DNA of 47,887 nucleotides. Source: Christensenella sp. UBA1750. Its GTDB lineage: Bacteria; Bacillota; Clostridia; Christensenellales; UBA1750. Below the pieces are notes generated by a model that saw nothing but the letters and a program-made list of their open reading frames with translations, ran no database searches and was not told the origin of the DNA. A program made the position numbers and the translations under genes. This document shows, piece after piece, positions 7,539 to 14,663 of this stretch. Numbering within the stretch: the stretch's first letter is position 1; every line of letters starts with the position of its first letter. Location of the stretch: NCBI GenBank assembly GCA_002315655.1, contig DCHO01000080.1, forward strand, positions 972 through 48,858, in the 5' to 3' direction.

Positions 7539-8047
7539 CCTAAAAACTCATACTCCTTCAAGTGCTCCGTCAGCACATACAGATACTCCCGGCACTTTTC
7601 ATCCGCCCACAGAATCCGCAGGGCTTCCTTGACCTTCTGTACGAACTCCGGGTTCAGCCCTGCTTTGCCCGAGGCGCACAGGGGACAGATGGGGTTCGCC
7701 CGCACATCCATGCGCAGCAGCAGCTTGTCATCCTTCACATAGGGCGTCAGGGGGAACAGGCGACAAGCCAGCGGGCGTTTTCTTCGCGGGCAGGGCAGAT
7801 GGCACAGGAGCAGCGGCACGGGCGCACCGTCCAGCAGCAGGGAGGAATCCACGATCTCCATCCACACATCCTGCCCCTTATAGAGCTTCTCTTCCTCCGG
7901 GAACAGCAGCATCCCGGAAACGCTGCCCTCATCGTTGGGGTCATCCTTGCAGCAGGCCGCGCCGCACAGTGCCCCGCAGTCCGTTTTAAGCGGCGTGACC
8001 TCTTCCAGCAAACCCCTTGCCGCTTGCACGGCTTCCAATGTCGTCAT
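7535..8047 (-). CDS. YkgJ-like CxxC-cluster protein (putative Zn/Fe binding)
   Basis: A 170-aa cytosolic protein with Cys distributed as in YkgJ/UPF0153 proteins: C-G-A-L-C-G-A-A-C-C near residue 25, C-H-L-P-C, the conserved basic R-P-L-A-C-R-L-F-P-L, and C-P-L-C near residue 125. This family is thought to bind a metal through these Cys; the biochemical role is unknown. The ATG at 8047 was chosen because GGAGG lies 8 nt upstream; a TTG five codons earlier is the alternative. The 3' end overlaps the antitoxin-like gene by 4 nt. The 25-bp gap to the divergent methyltransferase holds both ribosome sites but no room for promoters. Confidence 0.75.
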   Translation of the reverse strand: MTTLEAVQAARGLLEEVTPLKTDCGALCGAACCKDDPNDEGSVSGMLLFPEEEKLYKGQDVWMEIVDSSLLLDGAPVPLLLCHLPCPRRKRPLACRLFPLTPYVKDDKLLLRMDVRANPICPLCASGKAGLNPEFVQKVKEALRILWADEKCREYLYVLTEHLKEYEFLG

Positions 8048-8072
8048 ACTTTCACCCTCCAAAGGAGCTTTT

Positions 8073-8894
8073 ATGGAAAATACCTTCTATTCCTGCGATG
8101 CGCGGGACGGTCTTGCCCGTTTATTGGAGCAAAACATCACCGTCGATTTAGCCTACCTTGACCCGCCATACTTAACGGGCAAGGACTTCGGCGCGTTTTC
8201 CGATCAGCAGTCCGCACAGGACTATTATGCCATGATGCGGGAGATTCTGCAAGGCATAAATAAAGTGCTTGCCGACACCGGCTCCATCTTTTGCCATGTT
8301 GACCCCCGCACCTCCCCACGCTTGCGGCTCATGCTGGATGAAATCTTCGGGGAAGATGGCTTCCGCAACGAGATTGTATGGTGCTACGAGTCCGGCGGGC
8401 GGGCGGTCAGCCATTTTTCCCGCAAGCATGACGTGATTCTCTTTTACGCAAAATCGGAGCAAAGCTATTTTGATGCCATGCAGGACGCGCTTCCCCGCAC
8501 TTCTTCCCGCAGCAATCACATGAAGCGCGGCGTAGATAAAACCGGGCGCAGCTACGCCTCCATCCAGTCACACGGCAAAGAATACCGCTATTACGACGAC
8601 GAGGGCGTGCCCGCCTCGGACGTGTGGACGGACATTTCCCATTTGCAGCAAAAAGACCCCGAGCGCACCGGCTACCCCACGCAAAAGCCCCTCCGTCTGC
8701 TTCATCGCATCATCAAGACCGCCAGCCGCGTGGGCGACACCGTGCTGGACGTGTGCGCCGGCAGCGGCACCACGCTCCTTGCCGCCGCACAGCTAAACCG
8801 CCGCTTCATCGGTATGGACGCTTCCAAAGAATCCTTGGAAACCGTGCAAATGCGGCTCAAGGACATTCCGACGAAATACATATCGCTTATATAA
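8073..8894 (+). CDS. Orphan DNA methyltransferase, beta class (probable N6-adenine)
   Basis: A 273-aa S-adenosylmethionine-dependent DNA methyltransferase. Motif IV, D-P-P-Y (in LAYLDPPYLTG), is near residue 29. A variable region follows (about 105-205, the probable target-recognition part), and motif I, D-V-C-A-G-S-G-T-T, is near residue 228. The order IV, then target region, then I defines the beta class, and DPPY points to N6-adenine rather than N4-cytosine. ATG 8073 has AAAGGAG 6 nt upstream; longer upstream reading is antisense to the YkgJ-like gene. No restriction enzyme or specificity subunit is adjacent, so it is an orphan, either regulatory or phage-derived. The target site is unknown. 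Confidence 0.9.
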   Translation: MENTFYSCDARDGLARLLEQNITVDLAYLDPPYLTGKDFGAFSDQQSAQDYYAMMREILQGINKVLADTGSIFCHVDPRTSPRLRLMLDEIFGEDGFRNEIVWCYESGGRAVSHFSRKHDVILFYAKSEQSYFDAMQDALPRTSSRSNHMKRGVDKTGRSYASIQSHGKEYRYYDDEGVPASDVWTDISHLQQKDPERTGYPTQKPLRLLHRIIKTASRVGDTVLDVCAGSGTTLLAAAQLNRRFIGMDASKESLETVQMRLKDIPTKYISLI

Positions 8895-8899
8895 CCATA

Positions 8900-8933
8900 A
8901 AAATGCTGTCTCCCTCATCGGAAACAGCATTTT
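8900..8933. terminator. Bidirectional terminator between methyltransferase and PHP gene
   Basis: A 10-bp stem AAAATGCTGT/ACAGCATTTT (8900-8909 with 8924-8933), extended by three inner pairs, separates two convergent genes and has A/T-rich flanks for either strand. Confidence 0.8.
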
Positions 8934-8938
8934 GTTGT

Positions 8939-9625
8939 CTATTCTTCCGGGGTGTCCAGCGTGAACACCGTAACTTCCCGATTCAGCACGCGGTTTTTGA
9001 AGTCCTGCTCATCCACAATGGGCGTTTCCGTCTCTATGCCCGCCAGATGGTGCTGCTCCTTTGCCCGGTGGTTGTCGCTTCCCGCGGAAACCGCCAATTC
9101 ATAAGCCTCAGCATAGGCCTTGGCCATGACGTTGACGAAGTCCTTTTGGGAAGCGTTGATGATTTCCACGCCCTGCACGCAGCGCGGGAACAGGCGGATG
9201 TGGTCAATGTAGTGCGCCTCGCGGTAGGGGTGCGCCTGAATGATCAGTGCGCCCTCCTCCATCATAAAGGGCAGCTCCTCGCTCTTTTTCATGTCCATGA
9301 TCTCGGGATGCGCCCGGAACCAGTCCTCATCCAGGCAATACACCAGGAAATCCGTGCCCTTGTAGGACAGCTCCACCCCAAGGAACACCTTGATGCCGAT
9401 TTCATGCTCCAGCTTCTTCGCTTCCCGGTAGTCGGAAAAATAGAAGGCAATCTGATCTTCGTAGGGCAGGGTCTTGTCGCAGTTCACATTGCCGTCCAGA
9501 AAATGGTTGGTGATAAACACCCCGTCATAGCCCAAATCCTTATAGCATTGCAGGGATTCCCGAACGGTGGCCTTGCCGCACTTGGAAACGGGGAAGGTGT
9601 GCAGATGGGTTTCGTAACGATACAT
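8939..9625 (-). CDS. PHP-domain phosphoesterase
   Basis: A 228-aa protein with the metal-binding motifs of the PHP superfamily in order: T-H-L-H-T (motif I, residues 6-10), I-T-N-H (motif II, near 38), G-V-E-L (near 83), A-H-P-Y-R (near 131) and G-S-D-N-H-R (motif IV, near 184). These ligands form a trinuclear metal site that hydrolyses phosphoesters; family members include histidinol phosphatases and nucleotide 3'-phosphatases. It is the last gene of a three-gene operon (esterase, GH28, PHP), 21 nt after the GH28 gene, with GGAG 11 nt before the start. The substrate is unknown; a sugar phosphate would suit the context but is inference. Confidence 0.8.
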   Translation of the reverse strand: MYRYETHLHTFPVSKCGKATVRESLQCYKDLGYDGVFITNHFLDGNVNCDKTLPYEDQIAFYFSDYREAKKLEHEIGIKVFLGVELSYKGTDFLVYCLDEDWFRAHPEIMDMKKSEELPFMMEEGALIIQAHPYREAHYIDHIRLFPRCVQGVEIINASQKDFVNVMAKAYAEAYELAVSAGSDNHRAKEQHHLAGIETETPIVDEQDFKNRVLNREVTVFTLDTPEE

Positions 9626-9646
9626 TTTTATTATTTCTCCTGTGCT

Positions 9647-10933
9647 TTATATGCTTTCGTTCTCAATCGTCCATACGCCCGTATTGACATTTTCCAGCCT
9701 CACATTCTTCGCCCCCACAATCTTCAGTCCGCATTCCAGCGGAATGTCGCACACAATGTCAGAAGGTGCCAGATCGAAGCGATAGCCCTTCAGGGGAAGA
9801 TTTGCGGAAGGCTTGCGTGTGTAGTCAATATCGCGCAGGGTCACATTCTCCACATTGCCGTTCACGCCCACGATGCCCATAGCGTTTTCGCCCATGCAGG
9901 TGATGCCGGTAAAGTGGATGTTCCGCACACACGCGCCCTGAATCGTCCGCTCCGGCTTCTGCTCTTTCGGAAGATGCTTATCTTGCGGCACCGCCATGAT
10001 GGCGATGGGTTCGCCGTTGCCCCACCAGTTGCCCGCCCGCACTTTTGTGTCCACAATGCAGTTGGAGACCCGGATGTTTTCCACAAGGCCGCACTCATCA
10101 TGGCACATGATGGTCAGGCCACGGTTGCTCTCCTTGATGATGCAGTTGGAGATGAGCACGTTGCGCACCACACTGTAAATGTAGCCGATGACAATGGCCT
10201 TGGAGCAGGAGCGCAGCACGCAGTTGGTGATCACAATGTCCTCGCAGGGGCGTGTCCAGTCGGTAATGCAGGAAAGCGCGATGCAGTCATCCCCGGAGGA
10301 AATGCGGCAGTTCGCAATCACTACGCTCTTGGAGCTTGCAATGTGGATGCCGTCGTCGTTGGGAACATTCAAGTGCGTGTTGATTTCCAGCCCCAACAGG
10401 CGCACGTTCTCGCAGGAATTGATCGAGATTGTCCAGCAGGGCGCGTTGAGGATGGTGATGCCGGAGAGGAGAATATCCTTACTGTCGTAAAAGAAGATGC
10501 ACTGTCCGGGACGCTTGCCGATATAGTAGGTGCATTCCGCCTCCTGCTCCTTGGTGAACACCTTGCCATAGGGCGGAATGTTCATCTTCGTGGTGTCATA
10601 AAAGGCAGTACCGTTTAGGTCAATGGTGCCCGCACCCGTGACGGAAACATGGTCATGCCCCAAATTCACGATGAGCGCACGCAGCGGCCCCATCTCGTTG
10701 TGCACATAATCCTGTACGGGATAGTCGTTCAGATCGGGCGAACCCAGAATGACAGCCCCCGCCTCCAGATACAGCGACACGCCCTGCAGATTGACGGTGC
10801 CGGTTAAGTAGGTTCCCGCAGGCACGCAGACGGTTTCCTTGGTTTCCTTTGCGGCGGCAATCGCATCCGCAAAGGCCTTGGTATTCAGGGTTTTGCCGTC
10901 GGATACGGCACCGAAATCAAGAATGCTGATCAT
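9647..10933 (-). CDS. Glycoside hydrolase family 28 (polygalacturonase-like)
   Basis: A 428-aa right-handed parallel beta-helix enzyme of the type that cleaves galacturonan or rhamnogalacturonan. The N-terminus (ILDFGAVSDGKTLNTKAF) is the usual GH28/pectate-lyase-like opening. The active-site motifs N-D-D-G-I-H (near residue 192) and G-D-D-C-I-A (near 213) supply the catalytic Asp residues. The usual G-H-G motif is not evident; G-Y-I-Y-S-V-V-R-N-V occupies that position, as in some exo-acting relatives. There is no signal peptide, so action on imported oligosaccharides in the cytosol is likely. AGGAGG precedes the start. It lies between an esterase and a PHP protein in one operon. Confidence 0.85.
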   Translation of the reverse strand: MISILDFGAVSDGKTLNTKAFADAIAAAKETKETVCVPAGTYLTGTVNLQGVSLYLEAGAVILGSPDLNDYPVQDYVHNEMGPLRALIVNLGHDHVSVTGAGTIDLNGTAFYDTTKMNIPPYGKVFTKEQEAECTYYIGKRPGQCIFFYDSKDILLSGITILNAPCWTISINSCENVRLLGLEINTHLNVPNDDGIHIASSKSVVIANCRISSGDDCIALSCITDWTRPCEDIVITNCVLRSCSKAIVIGYIYSVVRNVLISNCIIKESNRGLTIMCHDECGLVENIRVSNCIVDTKVRAGNWWGNGEPIAIMAVPQDKHLPKEQKPERTIQGACVRNIHFTGITCMGENAMGIVGVNGNVENVTLRDIDYTRKPSANLPLKGYRFDLAPSDIVCDIPLECGLKIVGAKNVRLENVNTGVWTIENESI

Positions 10934-10955
10934 GTATTCTTCCTCCTGTGTCTTA

Positions 10956-11855
10956 TCAAAGTTCGCCCTTGAAGTAGCGCAAAATGTCGGTGTTGGCCGC
11001 CACGGATTCCTCCCACTCCGGGAAGGTTACGTTGAAAACGTGCTTCAAATCGTGGGACTGGTTGTAGTATTCCCGGTAAACGTGGGGCAGCTTCTTCCCC
11101 AGCAGGAAATCGTGGAAGTGCAGATCGTCGTTGTAGCACAGGCCGTCCCCGGGCGTAGCGATGAGCATGACCTCCGGCATGGCAAAGGCATCCGTCAGGT
11201 CGTAGATAGAGAAGGATGTAAACTTCCGCATCTCCGCAAGCTGTTCCTCGGTAAAGCCGGAGAAAATCCACTTCTCCTGCCCGATTTCCGGAACCTTGAG
11301 GTTACAGGCAGGGCAGGTGGCGGCGATCTTCATGGAAAAGGACGGCTTTTCCACATTGTAGAGCGTCCGCAGGCCGTAGTTGTTGTTGAGCAGCGCGGTG
11401 AGCAGAACGATGTGCCCGCCGGCGGAATCGCCCGTCACGCCGACGGTCTTTGTGAGGTCAAAGCCGTATGCTTCGGCATTTTCCTCCATCCAGTGAAACA
11501 CGGTGAACACATCCTGCTGGATGCCCCGGCAGTCCGCCTCGGGGAACAGGCGGTAGTTGATGTTGACCACCTTATAGCCCATCATGGCGAACCAGCGCGC
11601 CTGAATGAGGTTGGTTTCTTTCAGGCAGAACACATACCCGCCGCCGTGAATATCCACAATCACGGGCAGCTTTTCCCGCATTTTGCCCTTGGGCGCGTAC
11701 ACATCCAGAACGTGATACTGCTCCCAGCCCTCGGCGTAGCGGATGTTTTCTTCCACATCCAACTTGTCAAGGTAGAGGTTCCCGCGCTCGCCCTCCAAGT
11801 TGATGAGCCATTCTCTGTTTTTCTCGGCTCTTGCCTTTTCCAGTTGTTCGTTCAT
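10956..11855 (-). CDS. Alpha/beta-hydrolase esterase (HGGG type)
   Basis: A 299-aa cytosolic esterase of the hormone-sensitive-lipase/BD-FAE class. The oxyanion-hole motif is H-G-G-G-Y (in VDIHGGGYVF), the nucleophile elbow is G-D-S-A-G-G, the acidic member is probably in the ATPGDGLCYND segment, and the likely catalytic His is in HDLKHVF. It is the first gene of the operon with GH28 and PHP genes, 22 nt upstream of GH28. Pectic oligosaccharides are often acetylated, so deacetylation ahead of GH28 cleavage is a reasonable but unproven role. GGGGG lies about 7 nt before the ATG. No clear promoter is seen in the 59-bp gap after atpC, so read-through from the atp operon is possible. Confidence 0.85.
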   Translation of the reverse strand: MNEQLEKARAEKNREWLINLEGERGNLYLDKLDVEENIRYAEGWEQYHVLDVYAPKGKMREKLPVIVDIHGGGYVFCLKETNLIQARWFAMMGYKVVNINYRLFPEADCRGIQQDVFTVFHWMEENAEAYGFDLTKTVGVTGDSAGGHIVLLTALLNNNYGLRTLYNVEKPSFSMKIAATCPACNLKVPEIGQEKWIFSGFTEEQLAEMRKFTSFSIYDLTDAFAMPEVMLIATPGDGLCYNDDLHFHDFLLGKKLPHVYREYYNQSHDLKHVFNVTFPEWEESVAANTDILRYFKGEL

Positions 11856-11914
11856 GGTCTTACCCCCTTTTGTGTTTCTTTCAGTTTATCACACAAACGG
11901 AGATTTTTCCACCG

Positions 11915-12322
11915 TTATTGCGAATTTCGTTTCACCCGCAGATTAACGGTGGCCTTTTGCAGCTGATATTGCAGCATTTTGTATTCCTTCACGCCCTGCT
12001 CCGCCTTCATGGCCTTGCGGGCGTTTTCCAGCTCCTGCTGCTCAAAGTATTCGTCGATCTCCTCCGGCAACAGCACGGTTTCGCATAAAATCTGCACGCC
12101 GGTTTCCTTCACGTCCACCATGCCGCCTGTCACGGCGCAGCGCACAACGGTTTCATCCGGCAGCGTATAGGAAAGCTCCCCGCCCTGCAAAAAGACCTTC
12201 ATGGGGCAGTGGTGCGCCATAATGCCCATCAGCCCGTCATCCAGCGGCAGAATGAGGGATAAGCAGTCGCCCACATAAAACGCACGGTCGGGCGACAGGA
12301 TTTCCAGATGGAAGGGTCGCAT
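11915..12322 (-). CDS. atpC: F-type ATP synthase epsilon subunit
   Basis: A 135-aa F1 central-stalk subunit. The N-terminal beta-sandwich has the family opening F-H-L-E-I-L-S-P-D-R and the G-I-M-A-H-H-C-P motif near residue 33, followed by a C-terminal helical hairpin rich in E, A and K (about 85-135). Epsilon joins gamma to the c-ring and its C-terminal helices can inhibit ATP hydrolysis. It is the last gene of the atp operon, 12 nt after atpD, with AAGGAGGGG before its ATG. A weak imperfect hairpin at 11896-11916 overlaps its stop and may be a poor terminator. Confidence 0.92.
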   Translation of the reverse strand: MRPFHLEILSPDRAFYVGDCLSLILPLDDGLMGIMAHHCPMKVFLQGGELSYTLPDETVVRCAVTGGMVDVKETGVQILCETVLLPEEIDEYFEQQELENARKAMKAEQGVKEYKMLQYQLQKATVNLRVKRNSQ

Positions 12323-12334
12323 AAACTCCCCTCC

Positions 12335-13732
12335 TTACAGCGTCTTCGCCTTGGCAATCAAGTCTTCCATGGTGCCCACGTTGAAGAACGCCGCCTCGGG
12401 GTATTCGTCCATTTGCCCATCCACAATGGCTTTGAAGGAACGGATGGTGTCTTGCAGCGGCACATATTTTCCCGGCACGCCCACAAACTTTTCCGCCACA
12501 TAAAAGGGCTGGGATAAGAACCGTTGCAGCTTTCTTGCCCGATGCACAAGCACCTTGTCTTCGTCGGAAAGCTCGTCCATGCCCAATATGGCGATAATGT
12601 CCTGCAATTCGCGGTAATGCTCCAAAATCTCCTGCACCTGCCGCGCCACGGTGTAGTGTTCCTCCCCCACCACGTCCTTCTCCAGCACGCGGGAGGAGGA
12701 TTCCAGCGGGTCAACGGCGGGATAAATGCCGTTTTCCGCGATCTTACGGGACAGAACGGTAGTCGCGTCCAGATGGGAGAAGGTGGTGGCGGGCGCGGGG
12801 TCGGTCAGGTCGTCCGCGGGAACGTAGATGGCCTGCACGGAGGTGATGGAGCCGTTCTTTGTGGAGGCAATGCGCTCCTCCAGCTCGCCCAGCTCGTTGG
12901 CTAAGGTCGGCTGATAGCCCACGGCAGAGGGCATCCGCCCCAGCAGCGTTGAGACCTCCGAGCCCGCCTGCACGAAGCGGTAAATGTTATCAATAAATAA
13001 CAAAACATCCTTGCTGCACTCGTCCCGGAAATATTCCGCCAGTGTCAGCCCCGACAGTGCCACGCGCATACGCACGCCGGGTGCCTCGTTCATCTGCCCG
13101 AAAACCAGCGCGGTCTTGTCGATGACGCCGGATTCGTGCATTTCCGTCCACAGGTCGTTGCCCTCGCGGCTTCTCTCGCCCACGCCGGTGAACACGGAAT
13201 ACCCGCCGTGCTCGGTGGCGATGTTGTGAATGAGCTCCTGAATCAGCACGGTTTTGCCCACTCCTGCGCCGCCGAACAGGCCGATTTTGCCGCCCTTTGC
13301 ATAGGGAGCCAGCAGGTCAATGACCTTGATGCCCGTTTCTAAGATTTCCTCGGAGGTTCTTCGCTCGGCGTAGAGCGGCGCGGGCTTGTAGATGGAGCGG
13401 CGCGGCGTGTCTGCGAGGAGCTTTTCGCCCTCGTCAATGGTGTCGCCCATGACGTTGAATAACCGTCCTAATACCTTTTCCCCCACGGGCATGGTGATGG
13501 GTGCACCGGTTGCGATAACACTCAGGCCTCTGGACAGCCCCTCGGACGCGCCCAGCATGATGCAGCGCACCAGATCGTTTCCGATGTGCTGGGAAACCTC
13601 CATAACTCTAACCGCATCTCCGACCTGCACGGTCAGTTTTTCCCGGATTTTAGGTAAGCTTCCGCTTTCAAAGGCCACATCAATGACGGGGCCGGAAATT
13701 CCCTTTATGGTACCGATTGTTTCATTAGCCAT
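12335..13732 (-). CDS. atpD: F-type ATP synthase beta subunit (catalytic)
   Basis: A 465-aa catalytic F1 subunit. It shows the N-terminal strand G-P-V-I-D-V-A-F, Walker A G-G-A-G-V-G-K-T near residue 153, G-E-R-S-R-E-G-N-D-L, Walker B-type L-L-F-I-D-N, and the D-E-L-S-D-E-D-K sequence in the C-terminal region that couples to gamma. I chose ATG 13732 because GAGG lies 9 nt upstream; ATG 13738, two codons earlier, has only 3 nt spacing. The start overlaps the end of atpG by 8 nt. Length and motifs are normal. Confidence 0.97.
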   Translation of the reverse strand: MANETIGTIKGISGPVIDVAFESGSLPKIREKLTVQVGDAVRVMEVSQHIGNDLVRCIMLGASEGLSRGLSVIATGAPITMPVGEKVLGRLFNVMGDTIDEGEKLLADTPRRSIYKPAPLYAERRTSEEILETGIKVIDLLAPYAKGGKIGLFGGAGVGKTVLIQELIHNIATEHGGYSVFTGVGERSREGNDLWTEMHESGVIDKTALVFGQMNEAPGVRMRVALSGLTLAEYFRDECSKDVLLFIDNIYRFVQAGSEVSTLLGRMPSAVGYQPTLANELGELEERIASTKNGSITSVQAIYVPADDLTDPAPATTFSHLDATTVLSRKIAENGIYPAVDPLESSSRVLEKDVVGEEHYTVARQVQEILEHYRELQDIIAILGMDELSDEDKVLVHRARKLQRFLSQPFYVAEKFVGVPGKYVPLQDTIRSFKAIVDGQMDEYPEAAFFNVGTMEDLIAKAKTL

Positions 13733-14642
13733 TCCCATTTTCCTCGCTTTGCTTTTGCCGCTTTGCCTTCAAGGCCTTTGCCCCTGCGGAAATCTCGATC
13801 ATTTCCCGGGTGATGGCCGCCTGCCGCACCGAATTGTACTCCATTTTGAGCCTTTTCAGCATATCCTCCGCGTTCTTCCCGGCGGTAGACATGGCGTTCA
13901 TCCGCGCCTGCTGCTCGGAGCAGAAGGAGTCCACTAAGGAGGCGTAGATAAAGCCCGTCAAATATCTCGGAACCGTGCCGGAGAGCACCGTGTCAAAATC
14001 GGGATAGAACTCCGGCGGAAATGCCAGCGGCTCCCCTTGCGCCCGTTCCTCAAAGTGGGAGCGGTTGAGCGGCAGCAGCACCTTTCTCTTGCACTCGGAC
14101 GGGCGCGTGCCGTGGTAGTCGGTATAGATGAGGTTGATGTCGTCCACCAAATCCTTGCCGTACCATTCCAGCAGTTCTTCCGCCATGCCCTGTGCCTCGG
14201 TGACGGACGGGAAGGCGGCGGAATAGTGAAATTCCTCCACAAAGGGGATGCGGCGGGAGGCGAAATATTGCCGCCCGTATTCCCCCACGATGAACAGCCG
14301 CGTGGTGGGATGCCGGTGCATATACGCCTCGGCCTCCCTGATGGCGGTCTGGTTGTAGCTGCCCGCAAGGCCTTTGTCGGAGGTGACCAGCACAATGCCG
14401 TGGCACTGGTGCTCGCCCTCCACGGGCGGCGGCACACGGAAGAAGCGGTTCTCGCTCTCCGGCATATAGCGCAGCATATCGCCGATCTGATCCTGCAGCG
14501 CCTCAAAGTATTTTTCCGTGCCGGTCAGATCGCGTATGGCCTTCCGCATTTTCACGGAGGAAATCATATACATGGCGTCGGTCACTTTTTTCGTTTCCAG
14601 AACGCTGTTGATGCGCCCCTTGATCTCGCTGGCAGATGCCAT
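13725..14642 (-). CDS. atpG: F-type ATP synthase gamma subunit
   Basis: A 305-aa rotor-shaft subunit. The conserved N-terminal helix (I-K-x-R-I-N-S-V-x-E-T-K-K-V-T-D-A-M), the V-T-S-D-K-G-L-A-G-S-Y-N motif near residue 85, and the C-terminal helix S-E-Q-Q-A-R-M-N-A-M-S-T-A-x-K-N-A are all present. It is somewhat longer than the roughly 285-residue norm because of an insertion in the Rossmann-like middle domain (about 195-215). It starts 21 nt after the alpha fusion gene and overlaps atpD. Confidence 0.95.
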   Translation of the reverse strand: MASASEIKGRINSVLETKKVTDAMYMISSVKMRKAIRDLTGTEKYFEALQDQIGDMLRYMPESENRFFRVPPPVEGEHQCHGIVLVTSDKGLAGSYNQTAIREAEAYMHRHPTTRLFIVGEYGRQYFASRRIPFVEEFHYSAAFPSVTEAQGMAEELLEWYGKDLVDDINLIYTDYHGTRPSECKRKVLLPLNRSHFEERAQGEPLAFPPEFYPDFDTVLSGTVPRYLTGFIYASLVDSFCSEQQARMNAMSTAGKNAEDMLKRLKMEYNSVRQAAITREMIEISAGAKALKAKRQKQSEENGNG

Positions 14643-14663
14643 GCTTCCTTCCTCCTTTATCTC

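Noticed and set aside
7087..7632. 181-codon plus-strand open frame across the intergenic hairpins
   Set aside because: No ribosome site, low-complexity Ser/Pro composition, and it overlaps the minus-strand antitoxin-like and YkgJ-like genes.
8624..10618. Long 664-codon plus-strand open frame
   Set aside because: It is antisense to the methyltransferase end, PHP and GH28 genes, which carry recognisable motifs; composition is shadow-like and no ribosome site is present.
11856..11914. Promoter for the esterase operon
   Set aside because: GATAAA-like -10 has no acceptable -35 at 16-18 bp; left unassigned.
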